Assembly (NCBI RefSeq): GCF_004296575.1
Contig: NZ_SAYT01000007.1
Location: 124,001 to 188,000, forward strand
Source: Dyella amyloliquefaciens
GTDB taxonomy: Bacteria > Pseudomonadota > Gammaproteobacteria > Xanthomonadales > Rhodanobacteraceae
Length of the DNA: 64,000 nt
Direction: 5' to 3'
The notes under the pieces were generated by a model that saw nothing but the letters and a program-made list of their open reading frames with translations, did no database searches and had not been told where the DNA came from. Made by a program: the position numbers and the translations under genes. Within the stretch, counting starts at the first letter, position 1; every line of letters starts with the position of its first letter. Positions 44,557-54,389 of the stretch are shown here, piece after piece.

Positions 44557-44991
44557 TCAGGCGTTCAGCGAGGCCGCCGCATAGGCCTTCAGTTTCGTCA
44601 GCATCGCGGCGAGGCCGTTCGAGCGCGTAGGCGACAGGTGCTTGGCAAGGCCAATGGCTTCGATGAAACGCGGCTCGGTGGCGACGATCTCGCGCGCCGA
44701 TCGATCTGAATAGACGCGCAGTACGAGCGCGATGAGGCCCGAGACGATGGCCGAGTCGCTGGCCGCCTGGAAGTGCAGCTTGTCCGCGTTGCCGCTGGGG
44801 ATCAGCCAGACCATCGACTGGCATCCGTGCACGCGGTAGTCCTCGGTCTTCAGTTCCTCGGGCAAGGGCGGCAACTGCTTGCCCAGGTCGATCAGGTACT
44901 GGTAACGCTCGGTCCAGTCACCAAAGAAGGCGAATTCGTCGACGATGTCCTGCTGCGCCTGCTCGGCGCTGGATGTGGCAATAGCATTCAT
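44557..44991 (-). CDS. sufE: Sulfur acceptor SufE
   Basis: 144 residues. The acceptor cysteine is C57 in YRVHGCQSMVWL, the SufE/CsdE signature; it takes persulfide from the SufS/CsdA cysteine desulfurase for Fe-S cluster building. No desulfurase is adjacent. It lies 69 bp after cysS on the same strand, so both may share a transcript, which links cysteine use with sulfur transfer. CsdE is the alternative name. Confidence 0.93.
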   Translation of the reverse strand: MNAIATSSAEQAQQDIVDEFAFFGDWTERYQYLIDLGKQLPPLPEELKTEDYRVHGCQSMVWLIPSGNADKLHFQAASDSAIVSGLIALVLRVYSDRSAREIVATEPRFIEAIGLAKHLSPTRSNGLAAMLTKLKAYAAASLNA

Positions 44992-45060
44992 ATCGTCATT
45001 ATCGCGCGTTTTGCCGAATGGCCGCTGATGCCCCCCGCCGTCGGCGAGAGGGTACGTGGC

Positions 45061-46446
45061 TCAGCCCTTGGCGACGCTCCACCGCGTTCCCTGCGCGCCG
45101 TCTTCGATGACGATGCCCATGGCCGTGAGTTCTTCGCGGATTTCGTCGGCTCGCTTGAAGTCACGGGCGGCTCGCGCGGCGCGGCGTTCTTCCAGCAGGG
45201 CTTCGACACGCGCCTCGTCGACGGCCTCGTCGCCCGATGCCTGCTTGAACCAGGCTTCTGGATCGTGCTGTAGCAGGCCGAGCAGGGCACCCGCACCCAG
45301 CAGCGCGGATTTCGCGGCGCGGCGGGCTTCGGCGTCGCTGGCCTGGCGTGCCGTGTCGGCGAGCTGGGACAGTTCGGCCAGGGCTTGTGGCGTATTGAGG
45401 TCATCGCACAGCGCGGCCTCGACGGTCGCCGGCACGGGCAGAGTCGCGTCCGCTTCGACATCCGTCAGATCACGCAGCACGCGGTACCAGCCGTCCAGCG
45501 TGCTGATGGCCTGGGTGATGGCGCCTTCGGACCAGTCCAGCGGCTGGCGGTAGTGGCCGCGCAGCAGCAGCAGGCGCAGCGCCTCCGGCGGATGCGCCTT
45601 GAGCAGTTCATGCACCAGCATCACGTTGCCCAGCGACTTGGACATCTTGCGACCGCTGAAGGTCAGCATGCCGTTGTGCAGCCAGTAGCGCGCGAACACC
45701 TTGCCGCCATGGGCGCAGGTGGACTGGGCGATCTCGTTCTCGTGGTGCGGGAACTGCAGGTCCACGCCGCCGGCGTGGATGTCGATGGTCTCGCCCAGGT
45801 GGGCCGCGCTCATCGCCGAGCACTCGATATGCCAACCGGGGCGCCCGCGGCCCCAGGGGCTGTCCCAGCCCGGCAGTTCCGGCGTAGAGGGCTTCCACAG
45901 CACGAAATCGCCAGGGCTCTTCTTGTACGGCGCCACTTCGACGCGTGCGCCGGCCAGCAGTTCTTCCGGATCGCGGCCCGACAGGGCGCCATACGACGGA
46001 AACGAATCGACCTCGAACAGCACATGGCCTTCCGCCGCGTAGGCATGCCCACCGGCGATCAGCTGTTCGATCATCGTGATGATCTGCGGGATATGCGTGG
46101 TGGCATGCGGCTCCACGTCCGGCGGGGCGATGCCCAGCGCCGCCATGTCTTCGCGGTAGGCCTCGGTATAGCGCCCGGTGATGCTTTCGATGCCCACGCC
46201 CAGTTGGATGGCAGCGGTGTTGATCTTGTCGTCCACGTCCGTGATGTTGCGGGCGTACACCACATGCGGGTAATGACGGCGCAGCAGCCGTACCAGCACG
46301 TCGAAGACCACCGGGCCGCGCGCGTTGCCGATATGCACGTAGTTGTAGACCGTGGGTCCACACAGGTACATCGTCACCCGGTTCGGATCGAGCGGGGCGA
46401 ACGGTTCGACGCGGCGCGTCAGGCTGTTGTGGAGCGAAATGGGCAT
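45061..46446 (-). CDS. cysS: Cysteinyl-tRNA synthetase
   Basis: 461-residue class I synthetase. The HIGH motif is YVHIGNARG and the KMSKS motif is [10 protein letters not shown]. Zinc ligands are in [19 protein letters not shown] and [11 protein letters not shown]. The length equals E. coli CysRS (461). The ATG at 46446 ([12 protein letters not shown]) matches the family start; the upstream frame to 46512 does not. The ribosome site is weak. Confidence 0.97.
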   Translation of the reverse strand: MPISLHNSLTRRVEPFAPLDPNRVTMYLCGPTVYNYVHIGNARGPVVFDVLVRLLRRHYPHVVYARNITDVDDKINTAAIQLGVGIESITGRYTEAYREDMAALGIAPPDVEPHATTHIPQIITMIEQLIAGGHAYAAEGHVLFEVDSFPSYGALSGRDPEELLAGARVEVAPYKKSPGDFVLWKPSTPELPGWDSPWGRGRPGWHIECSAMSAAHLGETIDIHAGGVDLQFPHHENEIAQSTCAHGGKVFARYWLHNGMLTFSGRKMSKSLGNVMLVHELLKAHPPEALRLLLLRGHYRQPLDWSEGAITQAISTLDGWYRVLRDLTDVEADATLPVPATVEAALCDDLNTPQALAELSQLADTARQASDAEARRAAKSALLGAGALLGLLQHDPEAWFKQASGDEAVDEARVEALLEERRAARAARDFKRADEIREELTAMGIVIEDGAQGTRWSVAKG

Positions 46447-46673
46447 CGGTCGGGAGGTCCGGACGGTGGAAGCAGGCGCGAGGCAGCGCAAGCCGGTCGC
46501 GCATCTTAACAAGCCGCCGGGCTGGCCGCGTGCGTTTTCCAGCCCATCAGGCGAAGTACGGCCGGCAACTGCCCGACTTTAGGCAGGGTTCTAAGCGTCG
46601 ATTCAGAGTGAATTTGCTGCAATGGATGCTAGTGGTGCAAAGATGCGCCCGATTGCCGTAAGCGGAGGCCGAA

Positions 46674-47213
46674 GTGACCCGATGGTTGTTCCCCGCGCTG
46701 GTGCTGTCCTTGGTGACCGCCGGCGTGTCTGCACAGGATGCGAGGTACCAGCAGTACCAGAATGACGACAACACCCATTACGGGTGGGCCGATGTGCTGC
46801 GTGTCGATCCTGTGTATGGCGTGGCCCGTACCGAGGTACCGCGCCAGGAATGCTATGACCAGCAGGTGGTGCGCTCGGCGCCGCCGCAGGGCAGTGCGGC
46901 CGGGACCATCCTGGGCGCCGTGGTCGGTGGCGTGCTGGGCAGCACCGTCGGCAAGGGTGATGGCCGCACGGCCGCCACGGTGGCCGGTGCCGTCGCGGGT
47001 GGCGCCGTGGGCAACAGTGTGTCCCGCACGGGCGGTGGCGAGTACGAGAGCACCGAGACCCATTGCCGCCAGGTCAGCGCGGTGAGCGAGCAGCGCCGGA
47101 TCATGGGTTACGACGTGGAATACCGCTATCGCGGCGAAGTCTACGTATCCCGCCTCAACTACGACCCGGGCGAGCGCCTGAGGGTGCGGGTGAGCGTTTC
47201 TCCCGCCGACTGA
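46674..47213 (+). CDS. Exported glycine-zipper 2TM protein
   Basis: 179 residues. A signal peptide (MTRWLFPALVLSLVTAGVSA) is followed by a conserved pre-zipper segment ending QECYDQQVV, then a glycine zipper (AGTILGAVVGGVLGSTVGKG...AATVAGAVAGGAVGNSV, about 76-115) of the Rickettsia 17-kDa antigen type, and a C-terminal domain with HCRQVSAVSEQRRIMGYDVEYRYRG. Such proteins sit in or at the outer membrane; the function is unknown. The start is a GTG with GGAGG five bases upstream. A terminator follows directly. Confidence 0.87.
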   Translation: MTRWLFPALVLSLVTAGVSAQDARYQQYQNDDNTHYGWADVLRVDPVYGVARTEVPRQECYDQQVVRSAPPQGSAAGTILGAVVGGVLGSTVGKGDGRTAATVAGAVAGGAVGNSVSRTGGGEYESTETHCRQVSAVSEQRRIMGYDVEYRYRGEVYVSRLNYDPGERLRVRVSVSPAD

Positions 47214-47221
47214 GATTGCAG

Positions 47222-47248
47222 AACGCCGCCCTCGGGCGGCGTTTTTTC
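47222..47248 (+). terminator. Intrinsic terminator after the glycine-zipper gene
   Basis: A 9-bp stem (47222-47230 with 47235-47243), CTCG loop and a run of six T. It isolates the arginine leader from upstream transcription. Confidence 0.92.
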
Positions 47249-47267
47249 ATGGCTGCCCCACATCTTG

Positions 47268-47296
47268 TTGCATGGCAGCGAAAATCCCGTCATGAT
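47268..47296 (+). promoter_or_regulatory. Candidate promoter of the arginine cluster
   Basis: TTGCAT (47268-47273), 17 bp, CATGAT (47291-47296), a moderate sigma70 match. It would start transcription near 47303, about 20 bases before the leader ORF. Confidence 0.45.
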
Positions 47297-47321
47297 TAAG
47301 GTTCTACCACCCGGAACACCC

Positions 47322-47426
47322 ATGTCCGCAGCCGTCTATACCGCTACTGTCCTTACCAGTGCCCGCATGGCCGCTGGGATGACGTCGCGTGCTCGCCGAC
47401 CGCTGGTCCGACATCTGGCCGGGTAG
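47322..47426 (+). CDS. Candidate 34-residue leader peptide of the arginine cluster
   Basis: A 34-codon ORF (ATG 47322, TAG 47424-47426) lies between the candidate promoter and a terminator in front of argF'. It has five Arg codons (15, 23, 25, 26, 30), four of them within eight codons (SRARRPLVR), and ends six bases downstream of codon 31. No homology is recognised and the ribosome site (GGAA eight bases upstream) is weak. The role as a sensor of Arg-tRNA is inferred from its position and from RNA pairing that overlaps its stop codon. A chance ORF cannot be excluded from one sequence. Confidence 0.5.
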   Translation: MSAAVYTATVLTSARMAAGMTSRARRPLVRHLAG

Positions 47427-47487
47427 GCTGTCGCACGCGTTTCATGTGTATCGACGACAAAACCCGGCCTGCAGCCGGGTTTTTTTG
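47417..47487 (+). promoter_or_regulatory. Putative attenuator: antiterminator strand plus intrinsic terminator before argF'
   Basis: The terminator has a 9-bp stem (47460-47468 with 47474-47482), loop CTGCA and a T-run, and ends 40 bp before argF'. The 8-mer GGCCGGGT at 47417-47424, covering the last leader codons and the stop, is perfectly complementary to ACCCGGCC at 47462-47469, the 5' arm of the terminator. The two pairings exclude each other. A ribosome stalled at the Arg codons would leave the 8-mer free; one at the stop codon would cover it. Confidence 0.6.
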
Positions 47488-47526
47488 TTTCCGGAATCCG
47501 AAGTTTCGACCAGGACACTCACCAAC

Positions 47527-48534
47527 ATGACCCTCCGCCACTTTTTGACCACCCAGGACTACAGCCGCGCCGAGATCGATGCGTTGCTTGAACAGGCCGC
47601 CGCCTTCAAGCGCTCGCCTCGCGGCCAGCAGCTGGCCGGCAAGTCGGTGGCGCTGATGTTCTTCAACCCGTCGATGCGCACGCGCACCAGCTTCGAGCTG
47701 GGTGCGTTCCATATGGGTGGCCACGCCATCGTGCTGGCGCCGGGCAAGGACGCGTGGCCGATCGAGTTCGAGGTCGGTACCGTGATGGACGGCGATACCG
47801 AAGAGCACATCGCCGAAGTGGCGCGCGTGCTGTCGCGCTATGTGGACCTGATCGCCGTGCGCGCCTTCCCGAAGTTCCAGGACTGGTCGGTGGATCGCCA
47901 GGACAACGTGATCAAGGCGTTCGCCAAGTACGCCACGGTACCGGTGATCAACATGGAAACCATCACCCATCCGTGCCAGGAACTCGCGCACGCCATGGCG
48001 ATGAAGGAACACCTGGGCAGCCTGCAGAACAAGAAGTACGTGCTGACCTGGACCTATCACCCGAAGCCGCTCAACACCGCTGTGGCCAACTCGGCGTTGC
48101 TGATCGCCACCAAGATGGGCATGGACGTGACCTTGCTGTGCCCGACGCCGGACTACGTGCTCGATGAGCGCTACATGGAGTTTGGCTACCAGAACGCCAA
48201 GGAAAACGGCGGCTCGCTGAAGGTCAGCCACAACATCGAAGAGGCCTACAGCGGCGCCGACGTGGTCTATGCGAAGAGCTGGGGCGCGCTGCCGTTCTTC
48301 GGTCGCTGGGATCAGGAAAAGCCGATCCGTGACGCGCACAAGCACTTCATCGTCGACGAACAGAAGATGGCGTTGACCAACAACGGCCTGTTCAGCCACT
48401 GCCTGCCGCTGCGCCGCAATGTGAAGGCCACCGATGCGGTGATGGATTCGCCCGCCTGCATCGCCATCGACGAAGCCGAGAACCGCCTGCACGTGCAGAA
48501 GGCGGTGATGGCGTCGCTGATCGGCCAGCGCTGA
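47527..48534 (+). CDS. argF': N-acetylornithine carbamoyltransferase
   Basis: 335 residues. It transfers the carbamoyl group to N-acetylornithine, giving N-acetylcitrulline, the Xanthomonas-type route. The carbamoyl-phosphate motif is FFNPSMRTRTSFE (residues 45-57). The residues that mark the acetylornithine enzyme are present: W77 in KDAWPIEFE, E92, and K300 in PLRRNVKATDAV (the carboxylated lysine in the studied enzyme). HPKPLNTAVANS and the C-terminal DEAENRLHVQKAVMA also match. True ornithine carbamoyltransferases have STRTRTSFE and lack W77. It heads the arginine cluster, 40 bp after an intrinsic terminator. Confidence 0.95.
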   Translation: MTLRHFLTTQDYSRAEIDALLEQAAAFKRSPRGQQLAGKSVALMFFNPSMRTRTSFELGAFHMGGHAIVLAPGKDAWPIEFEVGTVMDGDTEEHIAEVARVLSRYVDLIAVRAFPKFQDWSVDRQDNVIKAFAKYATVPVINMETITHPCQELAHAMAMKEHLGSLQNKKYVLTWTYHPKPLNTAVANSALLIATKMGMDVTLLCPTPDYVLDERYMEFGYQNAKENGGSLKVSHNIEEAYSGADVVYAKSWGALPFFGRWDQEKPIRDAHKHFIVDEQKMALTNNGLFSHCLPLRRNVKATDAVMDSPACIAIDEAENRLHVQKAVMASLIGQR

Positions 48535-48544
48535 GCCCGGCGCC

Positions 48545-49171
48545 ATGTACCTGCCCACGCACTTCAAGGAAACGCGCAGCGAGATGTTGCACGCGCTGAT
48601 GCGTGAGTACCCGTTCGCCACCGTGATCGCGCAGGGCGAGCGTGGTGTATCCGCCAACCACCTGCCGCTGGAACTGGTGAGCGACACGCAGCTGCACGGA
48701 CACGTAGCGCGTGGCAACGAACTGGCGAAGCTCGACGGTGCCGAGGTGCTGGTGATTTTTCGCGGTCCGGACGGCTACGTGAGTCCGAACTGGTACCCCA
48801 GCAAGCGCGAAACCCATCGCGAGGTGCCGACCTGGAACTACGCGGTGGTGCATGTCCATGGCCGCCTGCGCATGACCAACGATGCCGTATGGCTGCGCCG
48901 CCTGCTGGAGCGCCTGACCGATCGCCATGAGGCCGGGCAAGCGGAGCCATGGCACGTGTCCGACGCGCCGGAAGATCACATCGAGAAGATGCTCAAGGCA
49001 ATTACCGGCCTGGAGATCGACATCGAGCGCATCGAAGGCAAGTTCAAGCTGAGCCAGAACCACCCGGCGGCCAATCGCGCCGGTGTCGTGGCGGGCCTGC
49101 AGGAGCGCGCCCGCCGTGCTGATGCGGAACTCGTCGATCTCATGTCGCAACAGGAAGAGGGCAGGTCATGA
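48545..49171 (+). CDS. PaiB-type FMN-binding split-barrel protein
   Basis: 208 residues with the opening MYLPTHFKETRSEMLHALMREYPFATVI and the SPNWYPSK...VPTWNYAVVHVHG block of the PaiB family. In Bacillus PaiB is described as a negative regulator of sporulation and protease genes; related proteins bind FMN or haem, so a redox role is as likely as gene control. It starts 10 bp after argF' and overlaps the following osmC gene by 4 bp, so it is transcribed with the arginine genes. Confidence 0.9.
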   Translation: MYLPTHFKETRSEMLHALMREYPFATVIAQGERGVSANHLPLELVSDTQLHGHVARGNELAKLDGAEVLVIFRGPDGYVSPNWYPSKRETHREVPTWNYAVVHVHGRLRMTNDAVWLRRLLERLTDRHEAGQAEPWHVSDAPEDHIEKMLKAITGLEIDIERIEGKFKLSQNHPAANRAGVVAGLQERARRADAELVDLMSQQEEGRS

Positions 49172-49647
49172 GCAGGGCGCACCAGCATAAGTACCAGGTC
49201 GAAGTGACCTGGACCGGCAACCAGGGCAACGGCACCAAGACCTATCAGGGCTATGGTCGCGACCACGATATCCGCATCACCGGCAAGCCGGTGCTGGCGG
49301 GCTCGTCCGATCCGCTGTTCCGCGGTGACGCCGGCAAGCACAACCCCGAGGACATGCTGGTCACGGCGCTGTCCACCTGCCACATGCTGTCCTACCTGCA
49401 CCAGGCGGTGCTGGCGGGCGTGGTGGTGACCGGCTACGTCGATCATGCCGAGGGCACCATGGAAACCGACGCCCATGGCGGCCGTTTCCTCGAAGTGGTG
49501 CTGCGCCCTGAAGTAACCATCACGGCCGGCAGCGACCCGGCCAAGGCGGAGGCCGCGCATGAACCTGCGCACCACGCCTGCTTCATCGCCAACTCCGTGA
49601 ACTTCCCCGTGCGCTGCGAACCGCGCATCATTGTCGAATCGGTTTGA
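49168..49647 (+). CDS. OsmC-family protein
   Basis: 159 residues of the OsmC/Ohr superfamily (opening [43 protein letters not shown]). One cysteine is in STCHMLS and a second in [10 protein letters not shown], the positions of the peroxidatic pair in OsmC, so peroxide reduction is plausible. It differs from ohr at 2997 in the motifs around both cysteines. The ATG overlaps the paiB-like stop (ATGA). The role inside an arginine cluster is unexplained. Confidence 0.9.
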   Translation: MSRAHQHKYQVEVTWTGNQGNGTKTYQGYGRDHDIRITGKPVLAGSSDPLFRGDAGKHNPEDMLVTALSTCHMLSYLHQAVLAGVVVTGYVDHAEGTMETDAHGGRFLEVVLRPEVTITAGSDPAKAEAAHEPAHHACFIANSVNFPVRCEPRIIVESV

Positions 49648-49687
49648 CCGTCTACCGTTTAGCCATCCAAATCAGGATCTGCAAGCC

Positions 49688-50881
49688 ATGAGCAAAGACA
49701 TCGTCCTCGCCTTCTCCGGCGGCCTCGACACCAGCTTCTGCGTCCCCTACCTCAAGGAGCGCGGCTGGGCTGTGCATACCGTGTTCGCCGACACCGGCGG
49801 CGTGGACGCCGAGGAGCGCGCCTACATCGAGCAGCGCGCCAAGGAGCTGGGCGTGGCCAGCCACGTCACCGTGGACGGTGGCCCGGCGATCTGGGCTGGC
49901 TTCGTGAAGCCCTTCGTGCAGGCCGGCGAGGCCTACCAGGGCCAGTACCCGCTGCTGGTATCCGATCGCTACCTGATCGTGGACGCCGCCATCGCGCGCG
50001 CCAAGGAACTGGGCACCAAGGCCATCGCCCACGGCTGCACCGGCATGGGCAACGACCAGGTGCGTTTTGACCTGGCGGTGAAGGCGCTGGGCGACTATGA
50101 GATCGTCGCGCCGATCCGCGAGATCCAGAAAGAGCACACCCAGACGCGTGCCTACGAGCAGGCCTACCTGGAAGAGCGCGGCTTCGAAGTGCGCGCCAAG
50201 CAGAAGAGCTACACCATCAACGAGAACCTGCTGGGCGTGACGCTTTCCGGCGGCGAGATCGACCATTGGAAGACGCCGGGCGAAGGCGCCCGCGGCTGGT
50301 GCAAGCCACGCGCCGAATGGCCGTCCGAGAAGCTGTCGGTGACGATCGGCTTCGAGCAGGGCGAGGCGGTTTCGCTCAACGGCGAGAAGCTGCCGGGCGC
50401 CAAGCTGCTGGCCAAGCTCAACGAGCTGTTCGCGCCGTACGGCGTGGGCCGCGGCATGTACACCGGCGACACCACCATCGGCCTCAAGGGGCGCATCGTG
50501 TATGAAGCGCCGGGCCTGATCTCGCTGCTCGCCGCACACCGTGCGCTGGAAGAAGCCGTGCTGACCAAGCAGCAGAACCGCTTCAAGCCGGAAGTGGCGC
50601 GCAAGTGGGTGGAGGTTGTGTACGAAGGTTTCTACCACGACCCGATCAAGACCGACCTCGAGGCGTTCCTCGCTTCCAGCCAGTCCTGCGTGAACGGTGA
50701 AGTGGTGCTGGAAACCAGCGGCGCCATGGTCACCGCGGTGGAAGTGCGTTCCCCGCACATCCTCAACGCCAAGGGCGCGACGTACGCGCAGTCGGCCGAC
50801 TGGGGCGTGGCCGAGGCCGAGGGCTTCATCAAGCTGTTCGGCATGAGCAGCACGCTGTGGGCCGAGGTCAACCGCAGCTGA
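49688..50881 (+). CDS. argG: Argininosuccinate synthase
   Basis: 397 residues. It joins citrulline and aspartate with ATP. The PP-loop ATP motif is [13 protein letters not shown] (residues 6-18); [13 protein letters not shown] and the [16 protein letters not shown] segment fit the family. In this pathway it acts after the acetyl group has been removed by argE'. The start at 49688 is the family start; the longer frame from 49631 adds unrelated residues. A GTCAT-type repeat separates it from argE'. Confidence 0.97.
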   Translation: MSKDIVLAFSGGLDTSFCVPYLKERGWAVHTVFADTGGVDAEERAYIEQRAKELGVASHVTVDGGPAIWAGFVKPFVQAGEAYQGQYPLLVSDRYLIVDAAIARAKELGTKAIAHGCTGMGNDQVRFDLAVKALGDYEIVAPIREIQKEHTQTRAYEQAYLEERGFEVRAKQKSYTINENLLGVTLSGGEIDHWKTPGEGARGWCKPRAEWPSEKLSVTIGFEQGEAVSLNGEKLPGAKLLAKLNELFAPYGVGRGMYTGDTTIGLKGRIVYEAPGLISLLAAHRALEEAVLTKQQNRFKPEVARKWVEVVYEGFYHDPIKTDLEAFLASSQSCVNGEVVLETSGAMVTAVEVRSPHILNAKGATYAQSADWGVAEAEGFIKLFGMSSTLWAEVNRS

Positions 50882-50884
50882 CGC

Positions 50885-50968
50885 CCGTCATCCCGGCGGA
50901 GGCCGGGATTCAGTGACTTTCGCCGCAAGGTGCAAAGGTGCTGGATTCCTGCTTCTGCGGGAATGACG
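50885..50968. repeat. GTCAT/CCAGTGA-type inverted repeat between argG and argE'
   Basis: The left half (50885-50915) and right half (50939-50968) each form a short hairpin and are inverted relative to each other; the outer ends read CGTCATCCC and GGGAATGACG. It belongs to the family at 35817-35957 and 54390. It lies inside the arginine transcription unit. Confidence 0.8.
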
Positions 50969-51010
50969 CACAACGAAAGCCTGAGGCAATCACCCCACCA
51001 GACGGATCGC

Positions 51011-52108
51011 ATGAGCGCACTACTGGACGACACCCTTCGACATCTTCGCGCGCTGGTCAGCCATGACACGCGCAATCCGCCGCGCGAGATCGGCACGGGC
51101 GGTATTTTCGATTACCTGCGGGACAACCTGCCGGGTTTCGACGTCAGCGTGACCGATTACGGCGCGGGCGCCGTAACGCTTTACGCCGTGCGCGGCAATC
51201 CCAAGGTGCTGTTCAACGTGCACCTGGACACCGTGCCGGACTCGCCGCACTGGACGGCCAGTCCGCACGAGCTGCGCGTGACCGAAGACCGGGCCATCGG
51301 CTTGGGCGCCTGCGATATCAAGGGCGCCGCCGCTGCGCTGGTGGCCGTGGCCAACGTCACCGACGGTGACATGGCGCTGCTGCTGTCCACGGACGAAGAG
51401 GCGAACGATCCGCGTTGCATCGCCGGCTTCCTCAAGGACAAGCCGGCCTACGACGCCGTGATCGTGGCCGAGCCCACCAAGGGCGAGGCGGTGCTGGCGC
51501 ATCGCGGCATCCATTCGGTGCACATGCGCTTCAAGGGCAGTGCAGGGCACGCTTCGGGCGAGCAGAAGCCGAGCGACAGCGCGGTCCATCAGGCCATTCG
51601 CTGGGGCGGCGCCGCACTCGATTACGTCGAGAAGCAGGCGCATGAACGCTTCGGGGGGCTGACCGGCCTGCGCTTCAACATCGGCCGCGTGGACGGTGGC
51701 ATCAAGGCCAACATGATCGCGCCCGCGGCGGAGGTCCGTTTCGGCTTCCGTCCGCTGCCCACCATGCATCCCGACCAGTTGCTGGAGACCTTCCGCACGC
51801 TGGTGGAGCCGCAGCCTGTCGAGTTCGCCGAGCTGTTCCGCGGCGATTCGCTGCCGGCCGGCGATACGGCCACGGCCGAGGCACGCCGGCTCGCGGCGCG
51901 TGACCTTGCCGACGAATTGAACATCCCGATCGGCAACGCCGTCGACTTCTGGACCGAGGCGGCGCTGTTCTCGGCCGCGGGCTACATCTGCTTCGTCTAC
52001 GGCCCCGGCGACATCGCGCAGGCGCACACCGCCGACGAGTGGGTCTCGCTCGAACAACTGAAGCATTACGCAGAAACCATTTACCGCATCATCGACAAGA
52101 GCAAGTAA
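51011..52108 (+). CDS. argE': N-acetylcitrulline (acetylornithine-type) deacetylase
   Basis: 365 residues of the M20 zinc peptidase family. Metal and catalytic residues are visible in FNVHLDTVPDSP (His-x-Asp), the bridging Asp of LGACDIKGA and the STDEEAND glutamates. In Xanthomonas the enzyme at this position removes acetate from N-acetylcitrulline to give citrulline for argG; the neighbouring argF' implies the same here. The start at 51011 follows a GGATCGC stretch without a strong ribosome site. The next gene starts 3 bp after the stop. Confidence 0.92.
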   Translation: MSALLDDTLRHLRALVSHDTRNPPREIGTGGIFDYLRDNLPGFDVSVTDYGAGAVTLYAVRGNPKVLFNVHLDTVPDSPHWTASPHELRVTEDRAIGLGACDIKGAAAALVAVANVTDGDMALLLSTDEEANDPRCIAGFLKDKPAYDAVIVAEPTKGEAVLAHRGIHSVHMRFKGSAGHASGEQKPSDSAVHQAIRWGGAALDYVEKQAHERFGGLTGLRFNIGRVDGGIKANMIAPAAEVRFGFRPLPTMHPDQLLETFRTLVEPQPVEFAELFRGDSLPAGDTATAEARRLAARDLADELNIPIGNAVDFWTEAALFSAAGYICFVYGPGDIAQAHTADEWVSLEQLKHYAETIYRIIDKSK

Positions 52109-52111
52109 AAC

Positions 52112-53428
52112 GTGGAAGCCCACAAGCACACCAGGAAAACCATCGTCCGCCTGCTTTCGAGCATGGGTAGCGCGAAGGAGATCCAGCAATACCTCAAGCG
52201 TTTCTCGCAGCTGGACGCCAAGCGCTTTGCCGTGGTGAAGGTCGGTGGCGCGGTGCTGCGCGATGACCTGCCGGCACTGACCTCGTCGTTGACCTTCCTG
52301 CAACAGGTGGGCCTCACGCCGATCGTGCTGCACGGCGCCGGTCCGCAGCTGGACGAAGAGCTGTCCGCCGCCGGCATCGAAAAGCACACGGTGAACGGCC
52401 TGCGCGTGACCACGCCTCAGGCGCTGGCGATCGTGCGCAAGGTGTTCCAGGAGCAGAACCTGCGCCTGGTCGAGGCGCTGCAATCCATGGACACGCGCGC
52501 CACCTCGGTGCTGTCGGGCGTGTTCACGTCGACCTATCTGGATCGCGATACCTACGGCCTGGTGGGCAAGGTCAGCAGCATCAACCTGGCACCGATCGAG
52601 GCGAGCCTGCGCGCGGGCTCGATCCCGGTGATCGCCAGCATGGGCGAGACGGAAGAGGGCCAGATCCTCAACGTCAACGCCGACTTCGCCGCCAACGAAC
52701 TGGTACGCGTGCTGCAGCCGTACAAGATTGTGTTCCTCACCGGCACGGGTGGCCTGCTGGATGACCAGGGCCGCATCATCGACTCGATCAACCTCAGCAC
52801 CGAGTTCGAACATCTCATGTCGCAGCCGTGGATCAACGGCGGCATGCGCGTGAAGATCGAACAGATCGCCGATCTCCTGAACGACCTGCCGCTTACCTCG
52901 TCGGTGTCGATCACCCAGCCATCGGAGCTGGCCAAGGAGCTGTTCACTCACAAGGGTTCGGGCACGCTCGTGCGCCGTGGCGAGAAAGTGAAGCGCTTCG
53001 AGTCGTGGGAAGGCATCGACCTGGCGCGCATGCGCGAGCTGATCGAGTCGAGCTTCGGCCGCACGCTGGTGCCGGACTACTTCGAGCGCACCAAGCCGTT
53101 CCGCGTGTATGTGAGCGAGAACTATCGCACGGCGATGATCCTCACCCTGGAAGACGGGCTGCCCTACCTGGACAAGTTCGCCGTGCTGGACGACGCGCAG
53201 GGCGAAGGCCTGGGTCGCGCCGTGTGGCAGGTGATGCGCGAGGAGAATCCGCAGCTGTTCTGGCGGTCGCGCCACGGCAACAACGTCAACCATTTCTACT
53301 ATGCCGAATCCGATGGCTGCCTCAAGCAGCCGCGCTGGAAGGTGTTCTGGTACGGCATCGAAGACTTCGAGACGATCACGCGCTGCGTGGCGCATTGCGC
53401 CCAGCGCCAGCCGACCCTGGTGGATTGA
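52112..53428 (+). CDS. argB: Bifunctional N-acetylglutamate synthase/kinase (NAGS-K)
   Basis: 438 residues. Residues about 1-285 are an amino-acid kinase domain ([57 protein letters not shown]), and about 290-438 form a GNAT acetyltransferase domain ([35 protein letters not shown]). One protein thus catalyses the first two steps of arginine synthesis, as in Xanthomonas, and is the expected site of arginine feedback. The GTG start is 3 bp after argE'; the conserved [23 protein letters not shown] follows at once. Confidence 0.95.
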   Translation: MEAHKHTRKTIVRLLSSMGSAKEIQQYLKRFSQLDAKRFAVVKVGGAVLRDDLPALTSSLTFLQQVGLTPIVLHGAGPQLDEELSAAGIEKHTVNGLRVTTPQALAIVRKVFQEQNLRLVEALQSMDTRATSVLSGVFTSTYLDRDTYGLVGKVSSINLAPIEASLRAGSIPVIASMGETEEGQILNVNADFAANELVRVLQPYKIVFLTGTGGLLDDQGRIIDSINLSTEFEHLMSQPWINGGMRVKIEQIADLLNDLPLTSSVSITQPSELAKELFTHKGSGTLVRRGEKVKRFESWEGIDLARMRELIESSFGRTLVPDYFERTKPFRVYVSENYRTAMILTLEDGLPYLDKFAVLDDAQGEGLGRAVWQVMREENPQLFWRSRHGNNVNHFYYAESDGCLKQPRWKVFWYGIEDFETITRCVAHCAQRQPTLVD

Positions 53429-53431
53429 ATC

Positions 53432-54388
53432 ATGAGCACGACCAAGCATCGCATCGGCATCGTCGGCGCACGCGGCCATACGGGCGCCGAAGTGATCCGG
53501 CTGGTGGCAGCGCATCCGGCGCTGGAACTGGCCTTCGTTTCCTCGCGTGAGCTCAACGGGCAGCGCGTGGCCGACCAGGTGGAAGGCTTCCAGGGCGAGT
53601 TGCGCTACGCCAGCCTCGATCCCGAGGCCGTGGCGGCGCAGAGCGCCGACGTGGTGGTGCTGGCCCTGCCGAACGGCAAGGCGGAGCCGTACGTGGAAGC
53701 GATCGACAAGGCCAAGCCGGAGACGCTGGTCGTCGATCTGTCCGCCGACTATCGCTTCAACGAGAAGTGGTACTACGGCTTGCCCGAGCTCACCCGCGGA
53801 CGCTGGCGTGGCGAGAAGCGCATCAGCAATCCAGGTTGCTATGCCACGGCGATCCAGCTATCCATCGCTCCGCTGAAGGACTTGCTGGCGGCGCCCCCGG
53901 TGAGCTTCGGCGTGTCGGGCTACTCGGGCGCGGGCACCACCCCCTCGGACAAGAACGACCCGGAAAAGCTGCGCGACAATTTGATGCCGTATTCGCTCAC
54001 GGGGCACATGCACGAGAAGGAAGCGAGTCGCCATCTCGGCGTGCCGGTGGAGTTCATGCCGCACGTGGCACCGCATTTCCGCGGCCTTACGGTCACCACC
54101 AACCTGTATCTGTCGCGCCCGGTGAAGCGTGAGGACATCGTCAGCCGCTTCCATGGTGCCTATGACGGCGAGAAGCTGGTGCGTGTCGTCGACGAGGCGC
54201 CCTGGGTGAGCCAGATCGCGCACAAGCACCATGTCGACATCGGCGGTTTCGCCGTATCCAACGACGGCAAGCGCGTGGTGGTGGTGGCGACGCTGGACAA
54301 CCTGCTGAAGGGTGCTGCGACGCAGGCCATGCAGAACATCAACCGCGCCATCGGCGTGGACGAGTACACCGCGATTCCGCTTGCCTGA
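53432..54388 (+). CDS. argC: N-acetyl-gamma-glutamyl-phosphate reductase
   Basis: 318 residues. NADPH-dependent reduction of N-acetylglutamyl phosphate to the semialdehyde. The Rossmann motif is [17 protein letters not shown] (residues 8-24), the catalytic cysteine is in SNPGCYATA, and the active-site His is near [10 protein letters not shown]. It starts 3 bp after the synthase/kinase gene, so the two probably share ribosomes. A hairpin repeat follows at 54390. Confidence 0.96.
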   Translation: MSTTKHRIGIVGARGHTGAEVIRLVAAHPALELAFVSSRELNGQRVADQVEGFQGELRYASLDPEAVAAQSADVVVLALPNGKAEPYVEAIDKAKPETLVVDLSADYRFNEKWYYGLPELTRGRWRGEKRISNPGCYATAIQLSIAPLKDLLAAPPVSFGVSGYSGAGTTPSDKNDPEKLRDNLMPYSLTGHMHEKEASRHLGVPVEFMPHVAPHFRGLTVTTNLYLSRPVKREDIVSRFHGAYDGEKLVRVVDEAPWVSQIAHKHHVDIGGFAVSNDGKRVVVVATLDNLLKGAATQAMQNINRAIGVDEYTAIPLA

Positions 54389-54389
54389 T

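Noticed and set aside
51020-53515. 831-codon open frame on the minus strand across argE' and argAB
   Set aside because: It is antisense to two clearly conserved genes, is rich in His, Arg and Gln as expected for the complement of high-GC codons, and has no motif.
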